The notes: a model not told the origin generated them from the sequence alone. Counted from the first letter of the stretch, positions 51,951-61,699 are shown. The stretch: DNA of 64,000 nt from Cellulomonas telluris (GCF_004886325.1 NZ_QXFN01000004.1:186001-250000), one strand, 5' to 3'. Program-made: numbers and translations.

Positions 51951-52044
51951 GCCACGGATCGTGCCACGCCCGGGCCCGCGGGGGGCAGCCGTGGCCGCGT
52001 GAGAGGATGACCGGACCCCCGTCCTGCAGGAGTGTGAGACCGCC

Positions 52045-54000
52045 GTGCCCAGCAGCGCCCCGTCGACGTCCGCGGCGCTCCAGGGGTCGGCCCTGCGCAG
52101 GTCGGCGGCCCTGGTGTGGCGCGGCATGCGGTCGCAGCCGCGCACCTACGTCCTGGCGGTCGCCACGTCGGCCGTGTTCGGCGCGACGACGGTCGCGGTC
52201 AGCCGGGTCCTCGCCTGGGCCACGGACGCGGTCGTCGTCCCGGCGATCGAGGGGTCCGAGCAGGCGCGCGGGCGGATCGGCGTGGCGGGCCTCGTCATGG
52301 TCCTCGTGGCCGTCACGCTCGCCGTCGCCGTCGCCGGCCGGCGCATCTTCGCCGGCATCGGCGTGGCCGACCTGCAGGCGGACCACCGCCGTGCCGTGAC
52401 GCGCCAGTACCTGCGCCTGCCGATGTCCTGGCACCGTCGCCACCCGACCGGCCAGCTGCTCTCGAACGCCGGGTCGGACGTCGAGGCCGCGACCGGCGTG
52501 TTCAACCCGCTGCCGTTCGCGCTCGGCGTCGTCGTCATGCTGGGCGTCGCGGCCGGCGCGCTGCTGCGCACGGACGTGTGGCTCGCGCTGGCGGCGCTCG
52601 TGGTCCTGCCGCTCGCCGTGGTGGCCAACCTCGTCTTCCAGCGCCGCATGACGCCGGCGATCACGCGCGCGCAGCAGCTGCGCGCGGAGGTCGCGGACAT
52701 CGCGCACGAGAGCTTCGAGGCGGCCTCGCTCGTCAAGTCGCTGGGCACCGAGGACCGCGAGGAGGCGCGCTTCGGGGACCGGGCCCGCGCGCTGCGGGAC
52801 GCGAACGTACGGGTCGGCGTGGTGCGTGCCGTGTTCGACCCGGTGATCGACCTGCTGCCGAACCTCGGGACGCTGCTCGTGCTGCTGGTGGGCACGCAGC
52901 GCGTCGCCTCGGGGGCGATCGGCACGGGCGACGTCGTGGGCGCCGCCTACCTGCTGACGCTGCTCGCGGTGCCGGTGCGGGCGTTCGGCTGGGTGCTCGG
53001 CGAGCTGCCGCGCGGGCTCGTCGGCCACGACCGCATCGCCCGCGTGCTCGACGCCCGGGGCGCGCCCGCGGACGAGGGCGTGCGTCTGCCCCGCGGCGCG
53101 GGCGGGGCAGACGTGCGGATGCGCGGGGTGAGCCTGCGCGTGCCGACCGCCGACGGCGAGGCGGAGCTGCTGCACGGCGTCGACCTGCACGTGCCGGCCG
53201 GGCGCACGCTCGCGGTCGTCGGCCCCACCGGCTCGGGCAAGTCGACCCTGGTGGGTCTCGTGCCCCGCCTGGCGGACCCCTCGGCGGGCGTCGTCGAGGT
53301 GGACGGCCGGGACGTGCGCACGCTCGCGGCGGCGGACCTGGCCGAGCAGGTCGCGTACGTCAGCCAGTCGACGTTCGTGTTCGAGGACACGGTGCGGGGG
53401 AACGTCACGCTGGCCGACCCGGACGACCCCGCGGCCCCCTCCGACGAGGAGGTGTGGGCCGCGCTGCGCACCGCGCACGTCGACGACGTCGTGCGCGCGC
53501 TGCCGGGCGGCCTCGACGCGCCGCTGGGCGAGCGCGGCGCGAACCTGTCCGGCGGCCAGCGCCAGCGGCTGGCCCTGGCCCGGGCGCTCGTGCGCCGCCC
53601 GCGCGTGCTCGTCCTGGACGACGCCACGTCCGCGGTCGACCCGCGGGTCGAGCGGGCGATCCTCACGGGTCTGCGCGCGGAGGACGACGCGCAGGTCCCG
53701 ACGGTGCTGCTCGTCGCGTACCGCATGTCGTCCGTCCTGCTCGCGGACGAGGTGCTGCACCTGGACGCGGGCCGCGTCGTGGACCGCGGGCCGCACGCGG
53801 AGCTCGTCGCGCGCGACCCCGGGTACGCGGAGCTCGCGACGGCGTACGAGCAGGAGTCGGCGCGGCGGCGGCGGGAGCGCGCCGACGTGCGCGCCGCCGA
53901 GGCGGACGGGGACGACCCGTCGCCGCCGGGCGAGCCGTCGGACGACGACGGGCTGGAGGACGGGCTCGAGGACGCGGGCGCGCGAGGAGGGCGGCGATGA
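52045..54000 (+). CDS. ABC exporter half-transporter with degenerate ATPase site
   Basis: 651 residues: N-terminal transmembrane domain with about six helices (AVATSAVFGATTVAVSRVL, VMVLVAVTLAVAVAG and others) and an ATPase domain from about 350. Walker A GPTGSGKST lies near residue 393 and the signature LSGGQRQRLALARAL is canonical. Walker B LVLDDATSAVD has Asp526 where the catalytic Glu belongs, and the H-loop His is Tyr559 (LLVAYRMSS). This is the pattern of the degenerate half of heterodimeric exporters. The C-terminus is acidic. A GGAG element precedes the GTG start. It overlaps the second half-transporter by 4 nt (ATGA). Confidence 0.9.
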   Translation: MPSSAPSTSAALQGSALRRSAALVWRGMRSQPRTYVLAVATSAVFGATTVAVSRVLAWATDAVVVPAIEGSEQARGRIGVAGLVMVLVAVTLAVAVAGRRIFAGIGVADLQADHRRAVTRQYLRLPMSWHRRHPTGQLLSNAGSDVEAATGVFNPLPFALGVVVMLGVAAGALLRTDVWLALAALVVLPLAVVANLVFQRRMTPAITRAQQLRAEVADIAHESFEAASLVKSLGTEDREEARFGDRARALRDANVRVGVVRAVFDPVIDLLPNLGTLLVLLVGTQRVASGAIGTGDVVGAAYLLTLLAVPVRAFGWVLGELPRGLVGHDRIARVLDARGAPADEGVRLPRGAGGADVRMRGVSLRVPTADGEAELLHGVDLHVPAGRTLAVVGPTGSGKSTLVGLVPRLADPSAGVVEVDGRDVRTLAAADLAEQVAYVSQSTFVFEDTVRGNVTLADPDDPAAPSDEEVWAALRTAHVDDVVRALPGGLDAPLGERGANLSGGQRQRLALARALVRRPRVLVLDDATSAVDPRVERAILTGLRAEDDAQVPTVLLVAYRMSSVLLADEVLHLDAGRVVDRGPHAELVARDPGYAELATAYEQESARRRRERADVRAAEADGDDPSPPGEPSDDDGLEDGLEDAGARGGRR

Positions 54001-55817
54001 GCGGCACGGCACCGCAGGCGTCGGCGCGCGCGGACGCCCGTATGGCGCCCGCGAGCACGCTGGGCGTGCTGGCGACCCTGCGTCGTGGGGTCCAGGTCTC
54101 GCCCGAGCTGCTCGACGGGCTGGTCGTCACCGTCGGGCTGGCCCTGCTGGCGGCACTGGCCCGCGTGCTCGTCCCCGCGACCGTGCAGCAGACGGTCGAC
54201 ACGGGCATCCTCGCCCCCGCCGGGCCGGACGTCGGGCGCGTGGCGACGCTCGTCGGCCTCGCCGCGACCGGGCTGCTGCTCGGCGCGGCGTGCTCCGCGG
54301 CGGTCAACGTCCGGCTGTTCCGCTCGAGCGAGAGCGGCCTGCTGACGCTGCGCACGCGCGCGTTCCGGCACGTGCACGACCTGTCGGTCCTCACGCAGGG
54401 CAGCGAGCGGCGCGGGTCGCTGGTGTCGCGCGTGACGTCCGACGTCGACACGATCTCGATGTTCGTGCAGTGGGGCGGCATCATGCTGCTCGTCTCGCTG
54501 CTGCAGATCCTGGTCGCGACCGCGCTGATGGCGGTCTACTCCTGGCAGCTCACGCTCCTGGTGTGGGTGTGCTTCGTGCCCCTGCTCGTCGTCCTGCCGC
54601 GCATGCAGAAGGGCGTGAACGCGCGCTACGGGCGCGTGCGCGAGCGGTACGGCGCCATGCTCGGCGCGGTGTCCGAGGCGGTCGTGGGCGCCGAGACGAT
54701 CCGGGCGTACGGCGTCGCGGCACGCACCCAGCGGCGCATCGACGCCGCGGTCCGCGCGACGCGCGACGCGATGGTGAAGGCCCAGAGCCTGGTCGCCGTC
54801 GTGTTCTCCTCCGGGGTCCTCACCGCCAACCTGGTGCTCGCCGCGGTGGTCGTCGCGGGCACCTGGCTGGGGGCGCTGGGGGAGCTGAGCATCGGCCGGG
54901 TCCTCGCGTTCCTGTTCCTCGTGCAGCTGTTCACGGGGCCGGTGCAGATGGCCACGGAGATCCTCAACGAGCTGCAGAACGCCGTCGCCGGCTGGCGCCG
55001 GGTGCTCGGCGTGCTCGAGACGGCGGTGGACGTGCCCGACCCGGGCGAGGAGGGCCGCCCGAGCCCGCGCGGCCCCGCAGCGCTGTCCTTCGAGGGGGTC
55101 GGCTACGCCTACCCCGACGGGCCCCCGGTCCTGCGCGACGTGTCGCTGGACATCCCGGCCGGCACCGGCGTGGCCGTGGTGGGCGCCACGGGGTCGGGCA
55201 AGACGACGCTCGCGAAGCTCGTCGCGCGGTTCATGGACCCGACCACCGGCACGGTCCGCCTCGACGGCGTCGACCTGCGGGAGGTGCGCGGTGCGGACCT
55301 GCGCCACCGCGTCGTGCTCGTGCCGCAGGAGGGCTTCCTGTTCGACGGCACGATCGCCGAGAACATCGCTCACGGCCTGCGCGCGCCCGGCCCGGACGCC
55401 GAGGAGCGCGTGCGGGAGGCGGTGGCCGAGCTCGGCCTGGACACGTGGGTCGACGAGCTGCCGCAGGGCCTGGGCACGCCCGTCGGGCAGCGCGGCGAGC
55501 TGCTGTCGGCGGGGGAGCGCCAGCTCGTGGCGCTCGCCCGGGCCCGGCTGGCCGACGGCGACCTGCTGCTGCTCGACGAGGCGACGTCGGCGGTCGACCC
55601 GGTCGCCGAGGTGCGCATCGCGCGCGCCCTGCGCGAGCTCGCCCGCGGGCGCACCACGCTGACGATCGCGCACCGCCTGTCCACCGCCGAGGCCGCGGAC
55701 CTCGTCGTGGTCGTCCACGCCGGCGAGGTGGTCGAGGTGGGCGACCACACGACCCTGGCCGCCGCGGGTGGGCACTACGCCGCGATGCACGCGGCCTGGG
55801 TCGCGCAGACGCGCTGA
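53997..55817 (+). CDS. ABC exporter half-transporter, catalytic partner
   Basis: 606 residues: six-helix transmembrane domain, then an ATPase domain. Walker A is GATGSGKTT. Walker [13 protein letters not shown] keeps Glu528, and the H-loop His559 (TIAHRLST) is intact. The signature motif is altered, LSAGE (residues 503-507) in place of LSGGQ. It complements the preceding gene: one composite ATP site is consensus, the other degenerate. The exported substrate is unknown; drugs, lipids or peptides are usual for this class. A GAGGAGGG Shine-Dalgarno is within the upstream gene's end. Confidence 0.92.
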   Translation: MSGTAPQASARADARMAPASTLGVLATLRRGVQVSPELLDGLVVTVGLALLAALARVLVPATVQQTVDTGILAPAGPDVGRVATLVGLAATGLLLGAACSAAVNVRLFRSSESGLLTLRTRAFRHVHDLSVLTQGSERRGSLVSRVTSDVDTISMFVQWGGIMLLVSLLQILVATALMAVYSWQLTLLVWVCFVPLLVVLPRMQKGVNARYGRVRERYGAMLGAVSEAVVGAETIRAYGVAARTQRRIDAAVRATRDAMVKAQSLVAVVFSSGVLTANLVLAAVVVAGTWLGALGELSIGRVLAFLFLVQLFTGPVQMATEILNELQNAVAGWRRVLGVLETAVDVPDPGEEGRPSPRGPAALSFEGVGYAYPDGPPVLRDVSLDIPAGTGVAVVGATGSGKTTLAKLVARFMDPTTGTVRLDGVDLREVRGADLRHRVVLVPQEGFLFDGTIAENIAHGLRAPGPDAEERVREAVAELGLDTWVDELPQGLGTPVGQRGELLSAGERQLVALARARLADGDLLLLDEATSAVDPVAEVRIARALRELARGRTTLTIAHRLSTAEAADLVVVVHAGEVVEVGDHTTLAAAGGHYAAMHAAWVAQTR

Positions 55818-55857
55818 GCACGACGGACGGCCACGCCGGGTCCACGGCGCGGCGTGG

Positions 55858-55863
55858 CAGGAT
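55858..55863 (+). promoter_or_regulatory. Possible -10-like box for hisI
   Basis: CAGGAT ends 6 nt before the GTG at 55870. It is weaker than the TANNNT boxes. Confidence 0.3.
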
Positions 55864-55869
55864 CGTCCG

Positions 55870-56313
55870 GTGCCCGTCGACGTCTCCCCGACCACCCCGA
55901 GCCCCCGCCCGAGCGGCCTCGACCCCGCGATCGCCGCGCGCCTGCGCCGCGACGCGTCGGGCCTGGTCGCGGCGATCGTGCAGCAGCACGACACGCGTGA
56001 CGTGCTCATGCTCGGGTGGATGGACGACGAGGCGCTGCACCGCACGCTGACGACGGGCCGCGTCACCTTCTGGAGCCGGTCCCGGCAGGAGTACTGGCGC
56101 AAGGGCGACACCTCCGGCCACGTGCAGCACGTGCGCTCGGTCGCGCTCGACTGCGACGGCGACGCCCTGCTCGTCACCGTCGACCAGGTGGGTGCGGCCT
56201 GCCACACGGGCACCCGCACGTGCTTCGAGGCGGGCGGCCCGCTGCCCGTCACCGTCCCGACCGAGGCCGACCCGCAGGCGCCGGCCGAGCCCGAGCGAGG
56301 AGACACCCCGTGA
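55870..56313 (+). CDS. hisI: Phosphoribosyl-AMP cyclohydrolase
   Basis: 147 residues. Zinc/Mg motifs are [30 protein letters not shown] (DxDxD metal site) and [11 protein letters not shown] (Cys zinc ligands). It opens the adenine ring of PR-AMP in histidine synthesis. It is the monofunctional form, without HisE. The 3' end overlaps trpE by 4 nt (GTGA), tying histidine and tryptophan genes into one transcript. Confidence 0.96.
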   Translation: MPVDVSPTTPSPRPSGLDPAIAARLRRDASGLVAAIVQQHDTRDVLMLGWMDDEALHRTLTTGRVTFWSRSRQEYWRKGDTSGHVQHVRSVALDCDGDALLVTVDQVGAACHTGTRTCFEAGGPLPVTVPTEADPQAPAEPERGDTP

Positions 56314-57887
56314 CCCAGCCGTCCGTCACCGCCGCACCCCGTGCGACCGCCACGGACCTGCCCTGGGGCACCACGTGGCCGTCGCTCGAGGAGTTCCGGG
56401 AGCTGGCGCCGACGCGGCGGGTGATCCCCGTGGTGCGCCGTCTCCTCGCGGACGACGTCACCCCGGTGGGCCTGTACCGCACGCTCGCCGCAGGGCGGCC
56501 CGGCACGTTCGTGCTCGAGTCCGCGGAGTCCGACGGCACGTGGGGGCGCTGGTCGTTCGTGGGCGTCTCGTCCCGGGCGACCCTCACGGTGCGCGACGGG
56601 CACGCCGCCTGGACCGGTGACGTGCCGGTGGGCGTGCCCACGCAGGGCCGGGTGCTGGACGTGCTGGGGCGTACGCTCGACGTGCTGCGCACCCCGTCGG
56701 TGCCCGGTCTGCCGCCGCTCACCGGCGGTCTCGTCGGCATGCTGGGCTGGGACGTCGTGCGGCAGTGGGAGCCGACGCTGCCCGCGCGGGCACCGGAGGA
56801 GCTGGGCGTCCCGGAGGTCAGCCTGCTGCTCGCGACCGACCTGGCCGCCGTCGACCACGCCGAGGGCTCCGTGTGGCTGGTGGCCAACGCGATCAACTTC
56901 GACGCGACGGACGAGCGGGTCGACGAGGCGTACGCGGACGCGGTGGCGCGCCTGGACGCCATGCAGGACGCGCTGCGCCGCCCGGCCCCGCCGGCGACGT
57001 CGGTGCTCGACGCCGCGCTGCCCGAGCCGGAGCTGGAGTTCCGCTCGACCCGTCAGGAGTTCGAGGACGCGGTGCGCCGCGGCCAGGAGGCGATCCGCGA
57101 CGGCGAGGTGTTCCAGGTCGTCCTGTCCCAGCGCCTCGACCTGGACTGCCCGGCCGAGCCGCTCGACGTGTACCGGGTGCTGCGGACGATCAACCCGAGC
57201 CCGTACATGTACCTGCTCGCGCTGCAGGACGCCGAGGGCCGCGACTTCGCGGTCGTCGGGTCGAGCCCCGAGACACTCGTCAAGGTCACCGAGGGGCACG
57301 TCACGACGTTCCCGATCGCCGGCTCGCGTCCCCGCGGCGCCACGCCGGAGGAGGACCGGGCGCTGCAGGACGAGGTGCTCGCCGACCCCAAGGAGCGGGC
57401 CGAGCACATCATGCTGGTGGACCTCTCCCGCAACGACCTGGTGAAGGTGTGCGAGCCGACGAGCGTCGAGGTCGTCGACTTCATGGCGGTCAGGCGCTTC
57501 TCCCACATCATGCACATCTGCTCGACCGTCGTCGGCCGGCTGCGGCAGGGCGCGACGGCCCTGCAGACGCTCGTCGCGACGTTCCCGGCCGGGACGCTCT
57601 CGGGGGCGCCGAAGCCGCGCGCCATCGCGCTGATCGACGAGATCGAGCCGGCCCGCCGCGGCGTCTACGGCGGCACGGTGGGGTACTTCGACTTCGCCGG
57701 CGACATGGACATGGCGATCGCCATCCGCACGGCGCTGCTGCGCGACGGACGCGCGAGCGTCCAGGCGGGCGGGGGCATCGTGGCGGACTCGGTACCGGCC
57801 GACGAGTACGCGGAGTCGCGCAACAAGGCGGCCGCGGCCGTGCGGGCGGTGCAGATCGCCGCCCGCCTGCGCCGCGACGCACCGTGA
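56310..57887 (+). CDS. trpE: Anthranilate synthase component I
   Basis: 525 residues. The N-terminal region has [19 protein letters not shown], including the LLESA-like tryptophan feedback site. The chorismate-binding domain includes [55 protein letters not shown] and [18 protein letters not shown]. It converts chorismate to anthranilate with ammonia from TrpG. No trpG, trpD or trpF is in the window. The GTG start overlaps hisI; GAGGAGA precedes it. The stop overlaps the next gene's GTG (GTGA). Confidence 0.96.
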   Translation: MTQPSVTAAPRATATDLPWGTTWPSLEEFRELAPTRRVIPVVRRLLADDVTPVGLYRTLAAGRPGTFVLESAESDGTWGRWSFVGVSSRATLTVRDGHAAWTGDVPVGVPTQGRVLDVLGRTLDVLRTPSVPGLPPLTGGLVGMLGWDVVRQWEPTLPARAPEELGVPEVSLLLATDLAAVDHAEGSVWLVANAINFDATDERVDEAYADAVARLDAMQDALRRPAPPATSVLDAALPEPELEFRSTRQEFEDAVRRGQEAIRDGEVFQVVLSQRLDLDCPAEPLDVYRVLRTINPSPYMYLLALQDAEGRDFAVVGSSPETLVKVTEGHVTTFPIAGSRPRGATPEEDRALQDEVLADPKERAEHIMLVDLSRNDLVKVCEPTSVEVVDFMAVRRFSHIMHICSTVVGRLRQGATALQTLVATFPAGTLSGAPKPRAIALIDEIEPARRGVYGGTVGYFDFAGDMDMAIAIRTALLRDGRASVQAGGGIVADSVPADEYAESRNKAAAAVRAVQIAARLRRDAP

Positions 57888-58480
57888 CGGCTGCGCCCGG
57901 GGCGGCCCCGCCCGGGCCGCGCCGGGGGCGGTGGGCCGCCCTCGTCGTCCTCGCCGCGGCGGTGACGGGCGCGTCCACCCTGCCCACGTGGGTGACGGCG
58001 CACGTGTCCACCGCCCTGGAGGGCGAGGTCGCCGTGGCCGTGGCGGGCTCGCGCGTCGCGCCGCAGGTGGTGGCCGCCGCCCTGGCGCTGCTCGCGTCGT
58101 CGGCGGCGCTCGCGCTGGTCGGGCGCGTCGGCCGCGTCGTCGTCGGCCTCGTCGTGGCCGGGTGCGGCGCGCTGGTCGCGGCGGCGGCCCTCGCCGTGCT
58201 GCGCGACCCCGCGGCGGCCGCCGCGAACGCGGTGGCGGAGCGCACCGGGGTCGACCCGGCCGCGCCGGACGCCGGCGCCGGGCTCCTGCCGTGGCTCGCG
58301 ACGGCCGTCGGCGTGCTCGTCGTGCTGCTCGGGCTCGCCCTGTCGCGGGCGCCCGGGCCGTGGTCGCAGCGCTCCCGCCGGCACGAGGTGCCCGGCGCGA
58401 CCTCGCGCGCCGCCCGCCCCGACCCCGGGGACGGGCGCGACGACTGGGACGCGCTGAGTCGCGGCGACGACCCCACCTGA
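57884..58480 (+). CDS. Trp biosynthesis-associated membrane protein
   Basis: 198 residues with about four hydrophobic segments (ALVVLAAAVTGASTLPTWVTA, VVAAALALLASSAALALVG, GLVVAGCGALVAAAALAVL, LPWLATAVGVLVVLLGLAL) and a charged C-terminal tail. This matches the TIGR02234 family found in actinobacterial trp operons directly after trpE; function unknown. The GTG overlaps the trpE stop by 4 nt, so expression should follow TrpE. Confidence 0.88.
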   Translation: MTAAPGAAPPGPRRGRWAALVVLAAAVTGASTLPTWVTAHVSTALEGEVAVAVAGSRVAPQVVAAALALLASSAALALVGRVGRVVVGLVVAGCGALVAAAALAVLRDPAAAAANAVAERTGVDPAAPDAGAGLLPWLATAVGVLVVLLGLALSRAPGPWSQRSRRHEVPGATSRAARPDPGDGRDDWDALSRGDDPT

Positions 58481-58551
58481 CCGCGGTCGGCGTCCGGCGC
58501 CGACGCACCCCGACCCCCTGTGACCAGCGCGTGCACCCCCGCCGTCTCGGC

Positions 58552-58557
58552 TAGGGT
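58552..58557 (+). promoter_or_regulatory. -10-like box inside the trp locus
   Basis: TAGGGT in context CTAGGGTGG, 30 nt upstream of the ATG at 58588. It suggests the small membrane-protein genes can be transcribed separately from trpE. Confidence 0.4.
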
Positions 58558-58587
58558 GGACGAGAACCGAGCACGAAGGACGTATCG

Positions 58588-58893
58588 ATGGCCGACCACT
58601 CCCTGGCCCACCGCACACAGCACCCCACCACGACGGAGACGGTGCACCTGCCGCCGGCCACCCCGCCGACCAACCACGGCAAGACCGTCGCCGCCTGGAC
58701 CACGACGTGGACGGTCGTCCTCGGCGCGGTCGTCGCGGCGCTCGGGGTCGCCCTCGCGCTCGGCTGGCTCTTCTGGGTCGGCCTCGGCGTCATCGTGCTC
58801 GGGGTCGTCCTCGGCAAGGTCCTGCAGGTGCTGGGCCACGGCCAGGGCGGCGCCGCGACGCGTGCCCGGGAGCAGCGCCGCGGCGGTCACTGA
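58588..58893 (+). CDS. HGxxPAAW family small membrane protein
   Basis: 101 residues. The conserved motif here reads NHGKTVAAWTTTW, a small variant of HGxxPAAW. Two hydrophobic helices follow (VVLGAVVAALGVALALGWLFWVGLGVIVLGVVLG) and a basic end. The family is actinobacterial, almost always in trp operons, and has no known function. AAGGA precedes the ATG. Confidence 0.85.
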   Translation: MADHSLAHRTQHPTTTETVHLPPATPPTNHGKTVAAWTTTWTVVLGAVVAALGVALALGWLFWVGLGVIVLGVVLGKVLQVLGHGQGGAATRAREQRRGGH

Positions 58894-58969
58894 CCCGACC
58901 GGACGGGCGAGCGCCCGTCGGTCCGACGCAGGCGTGCCCCCGCACGCCTCCTGACGCAGGGAGAGCTGG

Positions 58970-59623
58970 ATGTCGAGCCCGAACGATCCGCGCGACCCGT
59001 ACGCCCCCGACGACGAGCCCCGTGCCACGGGCGCCGGTGACGCACAGGCCGCGCCCGGTGGCGCCGGGCCCGTGTCCTCCGGTGGCGAGGCGCCCCGCTA
59101 CCCCGCGGGGACGAGCCCGGACACCCCGGCGGCGCCGGCCTACGGCCAGCCCCCGGCCTACGGGCAGCCGACCGGCGGCGAGCCGGCCGGCGGCGAGGCG
59201 CCGTCGTACGGGCAGGCGCCCGCGTACGGCCAGGCGCCGGCCTACGGGCAGTCCGGCGGCTACGGCACGCCGCAGCAGGGCTGGGGGGACCAGCCCGCCG
59301 CGGGCTCGAACCGCCGGAACGCCCTGGGCATCTGGTCGCTCGTGCTCGGCATCCTGTCGATCGTGCTCTGCTGCGTCGGCTGGCTGCCCGGCATCCCGGC
59401 CGTCATCCTCGGCTTCCTCGGCCGCGGCGCCGCCGCCCGCGGCGAGGCCACGAACCGCGGCATGTCGCTGGCCGGCATCATCCTCGGCGCGATCGGTCTC
59501 GTCATCGGCCTGTACTTCCTCATCAGCTTCGCGGCCACGATGAGCGAGTACGGCGGCTGGGACGGCTTCATGGAGTACTTCCAGGACGAGATCGAGCGTC
59601 AGCAGCAGCTCCAGACGCCCTGA
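58970..59623 (+). CDS. DUF4190 membrane protein with AYGQ repeats
   Basis: 217 residues. The N-terminal 110 are disordered, with tandem AYGQ(P/A/S) units (about residues 57-95). The DUF4190 membrane module follows: RNALGIWSLVLGILSIVLCCVGWLPGIPAVILG, and NRGMSLAGIILGAIGLVIGLYFL. The basic RGAAARGEATN loop between the helix pairs is typical. Function unknown. A GGGAGAG Shine-Dalgarno precedes the ATG. It is a paralogue of the protein encoded at 60107. Confidence 0.85.
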   Translation: MSSPNDPRDPYAPDDEPRATGAGDAQAAPGGAGPVSSGGEAPRYPAGTSPDTPAAPAYGQPPAYGQPTGGEPAGGEAPSYGQAPAYGQAPAYGQSGGYGTPQQGWGDQPAAGSNRRNALGIWSLVLGILSIVLCCVGWLPGIPAVILGFLGRGAAARGEATNRGMSLAGIILGAIGLVIGLYFLISFAATMSEYGGWDGFMEYFQDEIERQQQLQTP

Positions 59624-59628
59624 CCCTC

Positions 59629-60075
59629 GTGAGCTCCGCCGTGCGCGCCCCGGAGTCCCGCCCCCGCGCGGGACTCCGGGGCGCGCTCGTGCCCCTCGCG
59701 GTCGCCGGCGTCGCCGCCTCGGCCGCGGTGCTGCTCGCGGTGCGCTCGCCGTACCAGCCGCTGTCGTACGGCATCTGCCCCTCGGTGCTCCTGCTCGGCG
59801 TCAGCTGTCCCGGCTGCGGCGGGCTGCGCGCCACGCACGACCTGGTGACGGGGGACCTGGCGGGGGCGTGGCAGGCGAACCCGTTGTGGGTCCTCGTCGT
59901 ACCGCTGCTCGTCCTCGCGTGGGCGTCGTGGACCCGACGGCGCTGGCGCGGCCTGCCCTCGGGGGTGCCGCCCGCGTGGCTCGCCTGGACCCTGCTGGTC
60001 GTGGTGCTGCTGTTCGCCGTCCTGCGCAACGTGCCGGCGCTGACGCCCTACCTCGGGCCCGCACCCCTGCCCTGA
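59629..60075 (+). CDS. DUF2752 membrane protein
   Basis: 148 residues with the DUF2752 hallmark CPGCGGLRATHDLVTGD after LSYGICPSVLLLGVS. Hydrophobic helices are present near the N-terminus (LVPLAVAGVAASAAVLLAV) and the C-terminus (WLAWTLLVVVLLFAVL). The paired Cys residues may bind metal or be redox active; unproven. The GTG start lies 5 nt after the DUF4190 stop, so it is probably translationally linked. Confidence 0.85.
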   Translation: MSSAVRAPESRPRAGLRGALVPLAVAGVAASAAVLLAVRSPYQPLSYGICPSVLLLGVSCPGCGGLRATHDLVTGDLAGAWQANPLWVLVVPLLVLAWASWTRRRWRGLPSGVPPAWLAWTLLVVVLLFAVLRNVPALTPYLGPAPLP

Positions 60076-60106
60076 CGTCCCGCCGTCCCGCCGGAGGAGA
60101 GACCCG

Positions 60107-60748
60107 ATGACCGAGCCCCGTCCCAGCGACCCGTCCCGCCCCGCCTACGGCCAGGAGGCGCCGTACGGGCCGCCTCCGGCCTCGCCCTCGGCGGACGCCT
60201 CCGCGGGCGCACGTCCCGCCGGCGGCGCGGGCACCTCGGCTCACCCCGGCTCCGCGGGCGCGTCGGCTCACGCCGGCGCGCCGGGTGCCGGGTGGTCGGC
60301 GCCCGGTCCGCAGGTCCCGCCGCCGGGCGCGGCCGGCGCGTACCCGCCGCCGGGCGCGGCCGGTGCGTACCCGCCGGGTGCGGCCGGCGCGTACCCGCCG
60401 CCGGGACCCGTGCCGGTCGGGGCGCCGTCCTACGCCGGCCCCGGCTACTGGCCGCGCAACGACCTGGGCGTCTGGTCGCTCGTGCTGGGCGTGGCCGGCA
60501 TCGTCCTCGCGTGCGGGTTCCTCACCGGCATCCCGGCCGTGATCCTGGGGCTCCGGGCGCGTGGCGCGGTCGCACGCGGCGAGGCCAACAACGACGGCGT
60601 GGCCCTCGCCGGGGTGATCTCGGGGTGGGTCGCCATCGGGCTCGGCGTCGTGATGACCGTCCTGGTCGTGCTGTCGTTCCTGGTCCCGCTGGTGGTCCTG
60701 GGTTTCGCGCTGCCCTGGTCGGCGGCGGTGTCGGGCGGCGGGTACTGA
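60107..60748 (+). CDS. DUF4190 membrane protein with Ala/Gly/Pro-rich tail
   Basis: 213 residues. The N-terminal 105 are low complexity, with repeated GAAGAYPPPGAAGAYPPG units. The DUF4190 module follows: RNDLGVWSLVLGVAGIVLACGFLTGIPAVILGLRARGAVARGEANNDGVALAGVISGWVAIGLGVVM. It is paralogous to the gene at 58970, the two flanking DUF2752, so a local duplication is likely. A GGAGGAGAG Shine-Dalgarno precedes the ATG. Function unknown. Confidence 0.84.
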   Translation: MTEPRPSDPSRPAYGQEAPYGPPPASPSADASAGARPAGGAGTSAHPGSAGASAHAGAPGAGWSAPGPQVPPPGAAGAYPPPGAAGAYPPGAAGAYPPPGPVPVGAPSYAGPGYWPRNDLGVWSLVLGVAGIVLACGFLTGIPAVILGLRARGAVARGEANNDGVALAGVISGWVAIGLGVVMTVLVVLSFLVPLVVLGFALPWSAAVSGGGY

Positions 60749-60810
60749 GCGCGGGCGGCCGGGTCCCACGGACCGGGCCGTGGACCGATGTGGCCCAGCG
60801 CACGTCTACC

Positions 60811-60879
60811 ATGACCCGTTGGCAGCCGGCGCCGGAAGGCAGGGGACGGGCCGCCGTACCGACCGGGCGAAGGGGATGA
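60811..60879 (+). CDS. Possible 22-residue leader peptide upstream of trpC
   Basis: An ATG-initiated frame encodes [22 protein letters not shown] and stops 7 nt before the trpC ATG. It has only one Trp codon, at position 4. A TACCAT (60807-60812) overlaps its start. It could be a leader peptide, but with a single Trp and no convincing terminator/antiterminator pair the evidence is thin. Confidence 0.25.
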   Translation: MTRWQPAPEGRGRAAVPTGRRG

Positions 60880-60886
60880 GCCGCCG

Positions 60887-61699
60887 ATGACCGTGCTGGA
60901 CGACATCGTCGCGGGGGTCCGGGAGGACCTCGCCGGCCGCGAGGCGGCGACGCCGCTGGCCGAGCTGAAGGAGCGCGCCGCACGGCGCGAGTCGGCGATC
61001 CACTGCCTCGGGCGCCTGAAGGCGGACGACGCGGTCACCGTCATCGCCGAGGTGAAGCGGTCGAGCCCGAGCAAGGGCACCCTCGCGACCATCAGCGACC
61101 CCGCGGCCCTCGCCGCCGAGTACGAGAAGGGCGGCGCCGTCGCGATCTCGGTGCTGACCGAGCGCCGGCGCTTCAACGGGTCCCTCGACGACCTCGACGC
61201 CGTGCGCGCCCGGGTCGACATCCCCGTGCTGCGCAAGGACTTCGTCGTCTCGCCCTACCAGGTGTGGGAGGCCCGGGCACACGGCGCCGACCTCGTGCTC
61301 CTCATCGTGGCGGCGCTCGAGCAGACGGTGCTGGAGTCGCTCGTCGAGCGCGTGCACTCGCTCGGGATGACGGCACTCGTCGAGGTGCACGACACCGAGG
61401 AGGTCGCACGGGCGGTCGACGCCGGCGCCCGCGTCATCGGTGTCAACGCCCGCGACCTGAAGACGCTGGACGTCGACCGGACGACCTTCTCCCGGGTGGC
61501 GCCGGCCATCCCGTCGGACGTGGTCAAGGTGGCCGAGTCGGGCGTGCGCGGCCCGCACGACGTCATGGACTACGCCCGGGCCGGTGCGGACGTCGTGCTC
61601 GTGGGCGAGGCGCTCGTCACGGACGACGCCCCCCGGCAGTCGGTGGCCGACCTCGTCGCCGCCGGTGCCCACCCCTCGCTGCGGGCGGTGCGGCAGTGA
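60887..61699 (+). CDS. trpC: Indole-3-glycerol phosphate synthase
   Basis: 270-residue TIM-barrel enzyme. Signatures are [75 protein letters not shown] and [12 protein letters not shown]. It converts CdRP to indole-3-glycerol phosphate. An AAGGGGATGAG element precedes the ATG. The stop overlaps trpB (GTGA). Confidence 0.96.
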   Translation: MTVLDDIVAGVREDLAGREAATPLAELKERAARRESAIHCLGRLKADDAVTVIAEVKRSSPSKGTLATISDPAALAAEYEKGGAVAISVLTERRRFNGSLDDLDAVRARVDIPVLRKDFVVSPYQVWEARAHGADLVLLIVAALEQTVLESLVERVHSLGMTALVEVHDTEEVARAVDAGARVIGVNARDLKTLDVDRTTFSRVAPAIPSDVVKVAESGVRGPHDVMDYARAGADVVLVGEALVTDDAPRQSVADLVAAGAHPSLRAVRQ

